Position numbers and translations under genes: made by a program. From NCBI GenBank assembly GCA_905221605.1, contig CAJNDS010002261.1, positions 248,001 through 312,000 on the forward strand: 64,000 bases of DNA, read 5' to 3'. This DNA is from Symbiodinium natans. Lineage: Eukaryota > Sar > Dinophyceae > Suessiales > Symbiodiniaceae. Below the pieces are notes generated by a model. It saw only the letters and a list, made by a program, of their open reading frames with translations. It was not told the origin of the DNA and did not search any database. This document shows positions 39,801 to 44,597 of this stretch, in pieces (the first letter of the stretch is position 1; each line of letters begins with the position of its first letter).

Positions 39801-42037
39801 TGCAGGCACAAAAAGGCGAGTGGGAACCCTGGCGGCTAGAGGAGTGGGGCGCCTTGTTTGGGACGCTCGCAGAGCCACGCTGGCCTTGGGCCTTCGTGCG
39901 GGCTGACATATGCCAGTTCGCGCGGGCCAGTGGCCGCGGCAACCTCGTTGAAAGCGGGGCCCTGTGGCTCGCCGATTTCAGCTTAGAATCGGTAGGTTTG
40001 AGGTGCAGTAGGCCGGATGCGCTAGGCGCAGTGCAGCACAAGCACGTTGAGCGCGCGCAATCCGACTACAACCTCATAGGGGCGGCTTTCTGCGCCTCGC
40101 TCCAGGACCTTGGTCTGAGGGGCGCAGAAGAGCTGTGCACCGCTGCAGTTGAAAGCTTTCCAGCCACTGCGGGTGCAGATAGCGCCGCGGCTGCGCCACA
40201 GCCCTCTCCAGTCGTTCCCCTCCCGGACGTGCGCTCGGGCGAGGACCTCACGCCAGCAGAGCGTGCCGAGCTGGATAAGGAGGTGGATAAGTATGCCGCG
40301 GAGAAGGAAGCGTTTTGGCGGACCAAGGCGGACGCCAAGGACTGGGATTCCGTCCGGGCTGACCTTGAGGTCTATGCTCTTGCGGGCGAGAAGGTCGCGG
40401 AGGATCCTAGGCGCACCGAGGCCTATAGAGACCTCGTATGGTCGGGTTTGAAGATCGAGCCTGGACCAACCAGACCCGGGCTGACCGATGCTGATATCGC
40501 AGCCGTCAGGGAGGTCATACGGCGAAAGGCCGCTGGGTTCTGGGTGGAGGACACCACCAGGACCACGGTCAGGAAGTTCGCCCATGACTGCATCCCCACC
40601 GGGCCGCCGGTCTCGTCCCAGCCTCACAGTCTGAGGGGCGAGTCCGCGCAATGGGTCGACGACAAGCTTGAAGAAGAATGCAAGCGGGGTCAGTTGATCC
40701 GCGGCAGCTCGGCTTGGGGATCTGCGCCGTTTCCGACCAAGGAAATGCCCAGCTACAAGCGGCATAGGAAGCGACGCTTGGTGGTTGACTACCGCCGTGT
40801 GAATGCCCGAATTAAGCGCTCCACGTACTATTGTCGGCGGGGCAGCGATGTGCTCGCCGCCGCGGTAGGTTCGGTTTGGTATACCTTCGTGGATGCGGTT
40901 AGTGGGTTTAATCAGATTAGGAACACCAAGCGTGCTCGCGAGGTGTTGGCCATTGTGGCAAGATCAGGGAAATATCTCCCTGTCGGCCTCACCTTTGGCC
41001 CGATTAACGGCCCAGATGATTTCAACTTTGTGGTTGATAGGGCCTATGCCCCCGGCAGAGGTAGGCGCCTTAAGTATACTAAGGAGTGGATAGCCTACGT
41101 GGATGATCTTACTGTTAGGACGGGTAGGGTCATTGATGGGCAGTTTTTCACTGATGCCCAAGCCGAGGGGGCGGTGCGCGAAGCGTGCGCCAAAGGGGCA
41201 GTCGCGGCTCCGCAGAGCGCGTCGTCTGCTCTTGAAGCCTTAGGCGTTCGCGGTGCGCACAACACCAAGCGCGCGAACCATGACGCGGCGCGCTCAGACC
41301 AGAATCACCCCACGCGCGTTCTGATGCTCAGGATGTTGGGGCTGTTCGGGTGTTTCTGTGTTCAGGGCGGGTGTTTTTGGGGCGGGCCGTTTCCCAGGTC
41401 GCCGGTCTGCGGGCAGAAGGATTTTTCGTCGTTCGTCGCGTGCAGCTTCGTTCGTTTGTCCCGCAGCCAGTGTTTAGCAAGCAGGCCTAGAGGTTCGGTC
41501 CAAGGTCGAAGCAGAAGCCGTGGAAGCCTTAAAGCCCAGACCTTAAGGAAACTCCCCAAACCCCCGCCGCAGCGGTTCAAGTGTGTTGTAGAGCCTAGGG
41601 TAGGTAGTCCCTCCCCGCGTTCGTGCCTGTGCACTGCGCCCCGCTGCGGGTCGCGACCAGACCGCGCGGGAGCGACCGATCGGTCGCCCGGACCTTCGTG
41701 GTCAACCACAAGGCCCCGCTGCGGGCCGTGCCCTGGCCGCGCGGGAGCGGCTGCCTACCACTACTGCACACCGGCCCCTTGCAGCGGGCCGTGTCCTGGC
41801 CGCTCAAGGGCGCGTCAGGTTTTCCTCGCCCGTCGGAGGTCCAGCAAAGCCGCGGGCCTCAGTGCCGCGATGGGTGGAGGAGGATCGAAGGGCAGGGGCA
41901 AGACCAAGAGCCCAGGCCCTAAGGGCCGAAAGGGAACGCCCTCGATCGACGACGTGCAGCCTGCTAGTCCGATGCATGCGGCACGGCGAAGGTGGCTGCA
42001 GAGGCCGGTTCGGTCCGGGCGGCCTCTACCCGGTTGA
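30833..42037 (+). CDS. ORF1: Gag-protease-RT(thumb)/RNase H-integrase-MTase-like-RT(palm) polyprotein
   Basis: About 3,734 codons from ATG 30833; the frame is open from further upstream (GTG 30746), but MSAEVAGQ is the first ATG. Approximate order by position: acidic N-terminus; Gag core; two CCCH fingers; protease; Cys-rich segment and a hydrophobic helix; RT connection half; RNase H; a hydrolase-like stretch and zinc ribbon; integrase; methyltransferase-like module; RT palm half with YVDD; then a low-complexity tail. The RT halves are in reverse order compared with Ty3/gypsy, Ty1/copia and retroviral Pol. After about 41190 the frame may be open only because stops are rare in GC-rich DNA. 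The product would be processed by its own protease in the cytoplasmic particle. The frame ends at TGA 42035. Confidence 0.9.
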   Translation: MSAEVAGQAEGVTLLEAIEGGDVPYPERMSYVAWLKWRRETGSRPLSKRDGVSTTPEQEAALWRKVMKFLHDAEDEDEDEEEEEEDSELVPEASGAGGDSPPRVDVSAAARELAMVPTGAAYVPATAPGSRPAGPSGPPSTAGSVPGTAEGLQAELRAIFRPDQEPVADYLTRVSRIVLALKAHGVTVSSRDLDALSTKATLLADEFSKIGGDWHPTKMVRRLRTRFSVAALRGGEDPEDAEEIQREIQCIGELILALGGKESSSQEKVWSSPSDVPVEAVGPRSPGLPQPATASGLGVGLDRGGLHTAEVAGGPSAARDLGATDGDSPLRAKLAALEMEIEALKRGSDGGGSQTGSQNPAGDFAAALAAQTEALKEALAQRGGQSSITTVKTDLTWPTLTDDKSDARDVVLFYEEFEDVCALANNCRGMSAREKLLALRGRCRGSRMKTYTNAYRAAWKSGEVLSDPQAVYDRIKNKHLMFGESREEREVRVDGEHASLAKGKLTGHQFEPLFEASIADLEAVGLGKTPRELYLSYLRKMPPYLQKEIRNDKRLWPGDPKDGGLRGPQTWEESHKVVLEYEQREAAHRAVSHSVYSTTGSPSADPSVALAEAQKEIRSLKAAAKAAAKGAAAAAKAGADQTFAAASKGAGKGADKKICFHFRDHGNCPKGDACPYSHDKELRRKALAAKKGDQTFATAKGKGKGKGGGKAKASAKPKAAAKGAAKPPGTVCPFFSKNGSCKKGASCDMVHNLTTSGGTPALPANWAPPSGASMSNPFAAVQCPDRQLRRPGRRLRSRRTRRGAAARDDLPKDWWNLADNEPGGYQYRTVVQVLDRKVECMLDGCAGANHVTEELVVGMMNRAAELGIGTEDPGFPVVRLEKWVHPEYVHGIASGAPVPLKGAAVLRVTLLEGRTADDCRPNTEIFVRCKIAARGTSDWHGLILGGRALDCAGRMGLGFRPGPDFHVLDTLGIRMPRCEDHSKTRKDRAYAFEARLSSLDDASCSEPGGGSRELLRYDGEEPLELSPGDGVLVPVVREPGVSAEGSLSEVVLPVECGVEAVPGLWPTGEGRGFVLLAAQECDHSLQPGEVVAEVRSGLVSTAACGCGAVETVFESEPSPQACADCGVAVASVDHDPCFACGSASRAAARSFQGCSSCARSFGRLRTGARIGVLSVLAAVTVLASVWGGSGPVGRPVEEPGVLTCLDHLPSVDSWWEAPGGYASVWGRRPAQKDLGTLAVEKAPYETCLLQRVGEAWRLWDTRDLRVAESVACSDEVPVTERLAVFRTRKGPRWAGWREGSATAGRGASDAVRPADAVDTARCPSYHIVESWDIDKMIEEPPTDYYYEKLAADMRARHPKACPHLLDHLVSLEGFLDKSILFGFSFGISKAEVCVSKGKLLGHNIGRDGSSPDEERCQAVIDFPPLWEKLHIQQFLGCANWLRGYLPVEYGHAAKILGQWQKPGAVFPEGGLGSAAAEGCKAVKAIKRMMQNRINLATFDEASAADGSCPLEQIADASGIAVGGSVVQMTRDLSQLKVLMTHSKSLTPAQQNWPPLIQEAFAQLEVKRATRRMFGSIRTLCWTDHANLTRAQTSDIGMDPKLVRWVAEILMDGSEIRSLSGRSATLGDSFSRNPKDRDALLAARTKDLEGLSGQLRGFDLDQYLGEGTEGDGPVPWAVGNDAVPEPAGRVQAAAVPMCVVAALPVRVMVVFDYARWKEQDAELTEIRRVFQASLPGVSVAVRGCWGPFEDTDGLASHFDCGAGRLAGTKKIKRIRVDLLTSCAKVLREASGFRPQFLVGLGQGGLVTAVLRWPLVVELTLQARNLQRKEARAVGEAWAGIKAIWAVRPRLWRTQQGHLEVAEACPELKKDFPEPPLRGFGIVGKQALGAEVLRSLRLDAVRSIDDASIRGMLDEPSRPLWDHEGLCICGKRTYRFSRCPVCIEKEAVDTSVEIAEREEPEPPLESDLEAHEVGLEVNSVLATLDRTGGLVRVRSSTIQQWAVGFRTTPKDAPVPTAYGMLSGKIWKKSHSMKLSLGSQHKDLSEWGDVKPYWTTWVVREDGAVVAGHNCSPLNAVQGDIVVHWSSVVNWHGHRHVVNEQCEVLWRSKGKEVALDPSFGKLIALVGRVTQVIGWRATGEASDPRSSARQASRVLAQFSSSNEGVEGHWTAGAISRGKNANECKLKGRVLAFMGEEHKGPAVVLELVSHSPILCIWDHSSTKVKVEFKGGVPSLSLVAGEDENRREQLAVEARDAANISEFRVTGSLRTAWYEGQRRDPSLAGSIRKPEPPMVISGDGLLEREVTLRTGQTVVVPVVPNGAAGANGVTWRRACYNSVHCGVLGAHRSAEVTIKLLERAVWWPDLEKDVRTWVAKCLACIKGRSRPTKVEARAVKCGAETCWQEVSVDCEGPNREDREGHRYSLTYFDCLSHAVLLEPMRSLTHAEVRRAFVRCVLRSRTIPSLIRSDRGPEFKNALMAELSAMLGTEWRFSAPLRPCELGANERVHQEVQKVLGAVVRQVGASLSEAWSDWLVVAEYVIDNTPGPHGYTPRDLERSWSLALPLEKDVLRDALQFEPISDWARSQFKQFSELAAAVREHWTRSSEARAKLANRHRRTVDLKPGDRVVWNAPRARSEGAGRVPCVLEVKGHRLTLEPVSMESGGTSSARRGPMEAHAEDCILVPADADGAESREPVVFEDDGTGGDDLSRPSLGQQVQGDAKQVEFTLTRRGRDFVLRLGDRIAYRGVGGGPKVCRLGRVTQVDAARAQVGVHRYLPDASGVRVKWRLAFIAEDGALTLSEGTRPAHEAVSVKEIISKIDLNRDGVLAAASARKLDKGAYSLQDRTLERASRAGTSVLSIQEALADLLVAEPRVLQPRASPESGAVEKWFRQYFLGGVADVLEVAWGDAVVSDAARRHGCRVVPAFVQGRQAYGITWNLAAEEHLEAISGAVLRTEPKVLVIGLEGKNVPRAFLQLVVRCAQERTRAGAHVALRLQAQKGEWEPWRLEEWGALFGTLAEPRWPWAFVRADICQFARASGRGNLVESGALWLADFSLESVGLRCSRPDALGAVQHKHVERAQSDYNLIGAAFCASLQDLGLRGAEELCTAAVESFPATAGADSAAAAPQPSPVVPLPDVRSGEDLTPAERAELDKEVDKYAAEKEAFWRTKADAKDWDSVRADLEVYALAGEKVAEDPRRTEAYRDLVWSGLKIEPGPTRPGLTDADIAAVREVIRRKAAGFWVEDTTRTTVRKFAHDCIPTGPPVSSQPHSLRGESAQWVDDKLEEECKRGQLIRGSSAWGSAPFPTKEMPSYKRHRKRRLVVDYRRVNARIKRSTYYCRRGSDVLAAAVGSVWYTFVDAVSGFNQIRNTKRAREVLAIVARSGKYLPVGLTFGPINGPDDFNFVVDRAYAPGRGRRLKYTKEWIAYVDDLTVRTGRVIDGQFFTDAQAEGAVREACAKGAVAAPQSASSALEALGVRGAHNTKRANHDAARSDQNHPTRVLMLRMLGLFGCFCVQGGCFWGGPFPRSPVCGQKDFSSFVACSFVRLSRSQCLASRPRGSVQGRSRSRGSLKAQTLRKLPKPPPQRFKCVVEPRVGSPSPRSCLCTAPRCGSRPDRAGATDRSPGPSWSTTRPRCGPCPGRAGAAAYHYCTPAPCSGPCPGRSRARQVFLARRRSSKAAGLSAAMGGGGSKGRGKTKSPGPKGRKGTPSIDDVQPASPMHAARRRWLQRPVRSGRPLPG
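32010..32510 (+). other. Gag capsid-like region of ORF1
   Basis: About residues 422-588 (numbering from 30746), with a WPTL...FYEEFEDVCALANNC block and a LYLSYLRKMP block. This helical region upstream of zinc fingers and a protease is typical of retrotransposon Gag. It is preceded by an alternating Ala/Gly/Pro-rich linker and an acidic cluster near residues 100-115. Confidence 0.65.
32807..33085 (+). other. Two CCCH zinc fingers in Gag
   Basis: Both fit CX8CX5CX3H exactly: Cys688, Cys697, Cys703, His707 and Cys761, Cys770, Cys776, His780 (numbering from 30746). They are separated by a Lys/Ala/Gly-rich basic linker. CCCH fingers bind single-stranded RNA in other proteins and here occupy the place normally taken by the CCHC nucleocapsid knuckle. 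Confidence 0.85.
33310..33775 (+). other. Aspartic protease (retropepsin-like) domain
   Basis: MLDGCAGANHV at about residues 870-880 (Asp872) replaces the usual D(S/T)GA(S/T), and a LILGGRALD block about 110 residues later fits the conserved hydrophobic-hydrophobic-Gly element near the retropepsin C-terminus. Position directly after the Gag fingers supports the call. The Ser/Thr-to-Cys change at the active-site turn is unusual. Confidence 0.65.
34130..34410 (+). other. Cys-rich segment followed by a hydrophobic helix
   Basis: About residues 1130-1185 contain CGCG, CADCG, CFACG and CSSC pairs that could bind zinc. They are followed by about 20 apolar residues (IGVLSVLAAVTVLASVWGG) that could cross a membrane. 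No equivalent is known to me in Ty3/gypsy Pol. Confidence 0.45.
34880..35745 (+). other. RT thumb/connection half plus RNase H
   Basis: From about residue 1392: a LLDHL...FGFSFGISKAEVC block, then LLGHNIG, then a DFPPLW...IQQFLGCANWLRGYLP block, as in the 'KCxF...LGH...FLGlxNYYRRFI' part of Ty3/gypsy Pol that normally follows YxDD. RNase H follows: DAS near 1547, Glu in the LIQEAF block, TDH near 1612 and GDSFSRNP, giving all four acidic positions. No fingers or palm motifs lie upstream. Confidence 0.82.
35930..36670 (+). other. Unassigned domain with hydrolase-like patch and zinc ribbon
   Basis: About residues 1729-1975. A FLVGLGQGGLVT block resembles the nucleophile elbow of alpha/beta hydrolases, but Gly stands where the nucleophile would be. 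A CICGKRTYRFSRCPVC zinc ribbon follows. It sits between RNase H and integrase. Function not assigned. Confidence 0.3.
37800..38800 (+). other. DD35E integrase
   Basis: HHCC zinc domain: H-x6-H in the VHCGVLGAH block, then CLAC. Catalytic core: Asp2433 (VSVDCEG), Asp2493 (RSDRGPEF) and Glu2529 (ANERVH) with exactly 35 residues between the last two (numbering from 30746). A LKPGDRVVW block near 38680 fits the integrase C-terminal domain. It inserts the cDNA, and the AGGT duplication implies 4-bp staggered joining. Confidence 0.93.
39500..40000 (+). other. Degenerate methyltransferase-like module
   Basis: About residues 2920-3085: a VLEVAWGDAVVSDAARRHG block resembles the SAM-binding opening of a Rossmann methyltransferase, with a RADICQFA block at the end like the D.CxFG end of related modules. 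The position of the catalytic Pro-Cys loop reads GLEGK (about 39706), so cytosine-methyltransferase activity is unlikely. Related modules sit between protease and integrase in dinoflagellate copia-type elements; here it follows the integrase. Confidence 0.5.
40586..41180 (+). other. RT fingers/palm half
   Basis: Motifs in order: GPPVSSQPHSL near the start, LVVDYRRVN (Asp3348), FVDAVSGFNQI (catalytic Asp3383), LTFGP.NGPDDF (motif B region) and AYVDDLTV (YVDD 3451-3454). All three catalytic Asp are present. The sequence ends soon after YVDD with no thumb, connection or RNase H behind it; those are encoded about 5.7 kb upstream in the same frame. Confidence 0.9.
41190..41869 (+). other. GC-rich tail of ORF1 with hairpins, possibly non-coding
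   Basis: Translation is low-complexity, rich in R, P, S, G and C, unlike the flanking domains. It contains four members of the hairpin family (41382, 41646, 41721, 41784). It may be an inter-ORF spacer through which the frame is open by chance. Confidence 0.5.
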
Positions 42038-44597
42038 TGAGCTGATCGAACAACTCGGCATCACCATCAACCAGTACAACCAGGCGGTCGCGCACGACGC
42101 CAACCAGCGGAAACCGAGGTTGGACACCTCGCACGCTGGTTTCCTTCGTGCCTTCCAAGGCCACTCTGCCGATTGTGGCCATCCGATGGGGTTCATGATG
42201 GAGGGCCTAAGTGAGACGGCCATCGACGACCTCATACATCGGTATGGCCCGGCCATGTGGCACGGCACGGACTTGCATGTCGTGCCAAGCATGATCCAGA
42301 ATGGCTTGATCCCCGGCGGCGGGCCGGGAGGCCGCCTCGGGGTGCACTACGTCCTAGGACACTGCCCCACGCAGTAGGAGGACGGAAGGCGCGGGTTCCG
42401 CCGCGGATCGACTTGCATAGTCGAGGTCCGACTGGCGGTCCTGCGGGACGCCGGAGTGCCCATCTATGCTGGAGCGGATGGGGTGGCCCTCACTGGCCAG
42501 ATTAGAGCCACCGGCATTTCCCGCATCTGGGCACTCCCCAAGGGCTCGCCTGTCTACTCAGTCTTGATAGCTGAGTTGGAAGTGGATCGGTTGGTCCAGC
42601 GTGTCGACCTAAAGAGTTTAGGCGACACCAGTGCGGGCCCCAAACCGCCGTTGGGGCGAGGACCGAAACTGGGCACGGTCCAAGCGTCCCAAGCTGCTGC
42701 GGCCAGCAGTGGCGCGGCGAGCTCCTCGACGGTTGTGCTGGCCCCTGCGGGCCGTGTCATGGCCGCGGGGGCCGCCCAACCTGTTACCCCTCCTAAGGCC
42801 GCGCCTAAGGCCAAAGGGCGTCCCTCAGGGACTCCTAGGACTTCGATCGTGCCAGCGAAGCCCAAGGTGTACCCTAGGCGCAACGTCCCTGGCCCCAATG
42901 TCCTCGAGGCCGAAGACTCGCTCGAGGAAGAGGCAGCCCAAGAAGCTGAAGGTGTCGAGGAAGATAGTTCCAGCTCGGATCTTCCCGACACGCGGGCGCC
43001 TCCAGCCGCGGTCAAGGTGAAGGAGGACGAGGAGCCCGCTAGTGGGGCCCAGGCCGAGAGCACAGAGGAAGGAGTCCTCGTGCTCGGCCAGTCGGTGGTC
43101 ACCAGCGCGAAGGAGTACCTCGCGCGGTCCGAAGCTCTTCTGAGAGCGCAGAAGCTCCAGTCGAGAATACTGGAGGTTGCGGGAACCGCGATGGTGAAGC
43201 TGGAGAAGATCACCAAGCGTGAGGAGTCCCTCAAAACACTGCGCAGAGAGGGAGAGAGTCGGGCGGCCGGGGAAGGCGCCGACGGGGAAGAGGTGTCTGA
43301 CGATGGTCAGGACGCCCCCGGGGTCGCGGGGTCGAGCAGTTCCGCCAGGCCTTCAGGGGGCGGGACTGCCCAGTCCGCCTCGGCCTCAGAGGAGCCTCGC
43401 CCCAACGCTGACGGCCACTACGGATGTTCGGCTCCGGGATGCGGGCTAGCCTTTGAGTCGCTGGTGCAGTACCACTTGCATCAGGCGGCCTGCCATGGCG
43501 CCTCTCTTCCGCCCAACCTGGGGATCAGCCCCTCCGCACCTCTTGACCCTTTTCGTCAGGACTGGCGGGGACGGCTGTTCCGCAGAGGAAAGGACGGTGG
43601 GTATGGGGAGGTGCCCATGCTCCGAGTGATTAGGTACCACAAAGCCAACGGGTACGATCACTCGAGGGTCCCGCTCCTGAAGCGAGGGGACCGGATCCAG
43701 CTTGAGGATGGATCGCACCACATTTATGGTGGTAGCCATCCGCCGGGGTGGCTTCGCGATGACCCCGAGTTGGACCCCCCTCCAGAGGGAAGCGATGGAG
43801 GGTCCACGCCCAAGAGCGAGCCCACGGAGGAGGCCGATCCCGAGCCTCCGCGGGAGGCCGCTCCGCGCGGGCGGGCCCTCGAGCCGCCGAAGGGCGACGT
43901 CCAGCGACGCCTGGCTGAGCGTCGCTCCAAGCGAGATTACTCGCCGGACCTGGTGACGCCTCTTGACGATCTCCATGCCAAGGAGATCGACTCCTTCTTT
44001 GCGGGCGACCCAGCCGCGGATAGCCTTGACGTCATTTTGATGCGCGCCGAGGTTCGCACTGAGTCCCACCTCAACGTCGGCCGGGAGAGAGAAGAGCCCC
44101 TGGCCAAGGAGGAACAGGAGGAGGAGGCTGAGGTCGTCAAGGACGAGGAGGTCTCGGTTGAGATGGGGATGAGGCGGACGAGGTCGCCCTCCCAGCTAAC
44201 CGAGCCTACGTCGAAGGCCGCTTTTACCCCTACGGCAGCTGGCGGTGCCGCGAAGCCATCAACCCGGTTACCGAGGACCAGTGCCTCACCACGCACGCGG
44301 GCGGCCCGAATGCGGGCGCCCCGTGCGACGGCCGATGGATCAATGGGATCGACATCGGGTGGTGGGAGGTGGATCCTCAAACCGCGCCGGAGCAATGGCG
44401 GCGGAGGTTTTCTGCCGAAGAGCTTGAAGACCAACAAGCGCGGGCAGATGCCGCGAGGCTCCTCAGCCACGAGGAACTCGCTGAAGCCCTCCAGGCGGCC
44501 GAGGAAGCGCAGGCGGCCGAGCGCGCCAAGAAGCGGGAGCGGCGCCAGGCGGAGAAGGCGGAGCGCGATGATCACATCAGCGAGGCGCTCCGCATAG
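41870..44597 (+). CDS. ORF2: Tpt1/KptA-type RNA 2'-phosphotransferase with C2H2 finger, interrupted
   Basis: ATG 41870 (MGGGGSKGRGK, a possible N-myristoylation start) lies in the ORF1 frame; coding character passes to the +1 frame by about 41976. That frame carries a MRHGE block, LYPVDELIEQL, an AHDANQRKPRL block, RAFQGHS, WHGT (42258-42269), and after an in-frame TAG (42375) a CIVEVRLAVL block and YAGADGVALTG. This is the full Tpt1/KptA motif series, including the RH, R..GHS and HGT elements. The family removes the 2'-phosphate left by RNA ligation, using NAD+. After the domain come a low-complexity region, a helical segment, and a C2H2-like finger (CSAPGC...HLHQAACH, about 43430-43500). 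An acidic C-terminus precedes the switch to ORF3. Confidence 0.8.
42375..42377 (+). other. In-frame TAG inside the KptA-like domain
   Basis: The reading frame is identical before and after (both multiples of three) and domain motifs continue on both sides, so a single CAG TAG GAG context interrupts an otherwise intact domain. It may be a nonsense mutation or a read-through codon. Confidence 0.85.
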
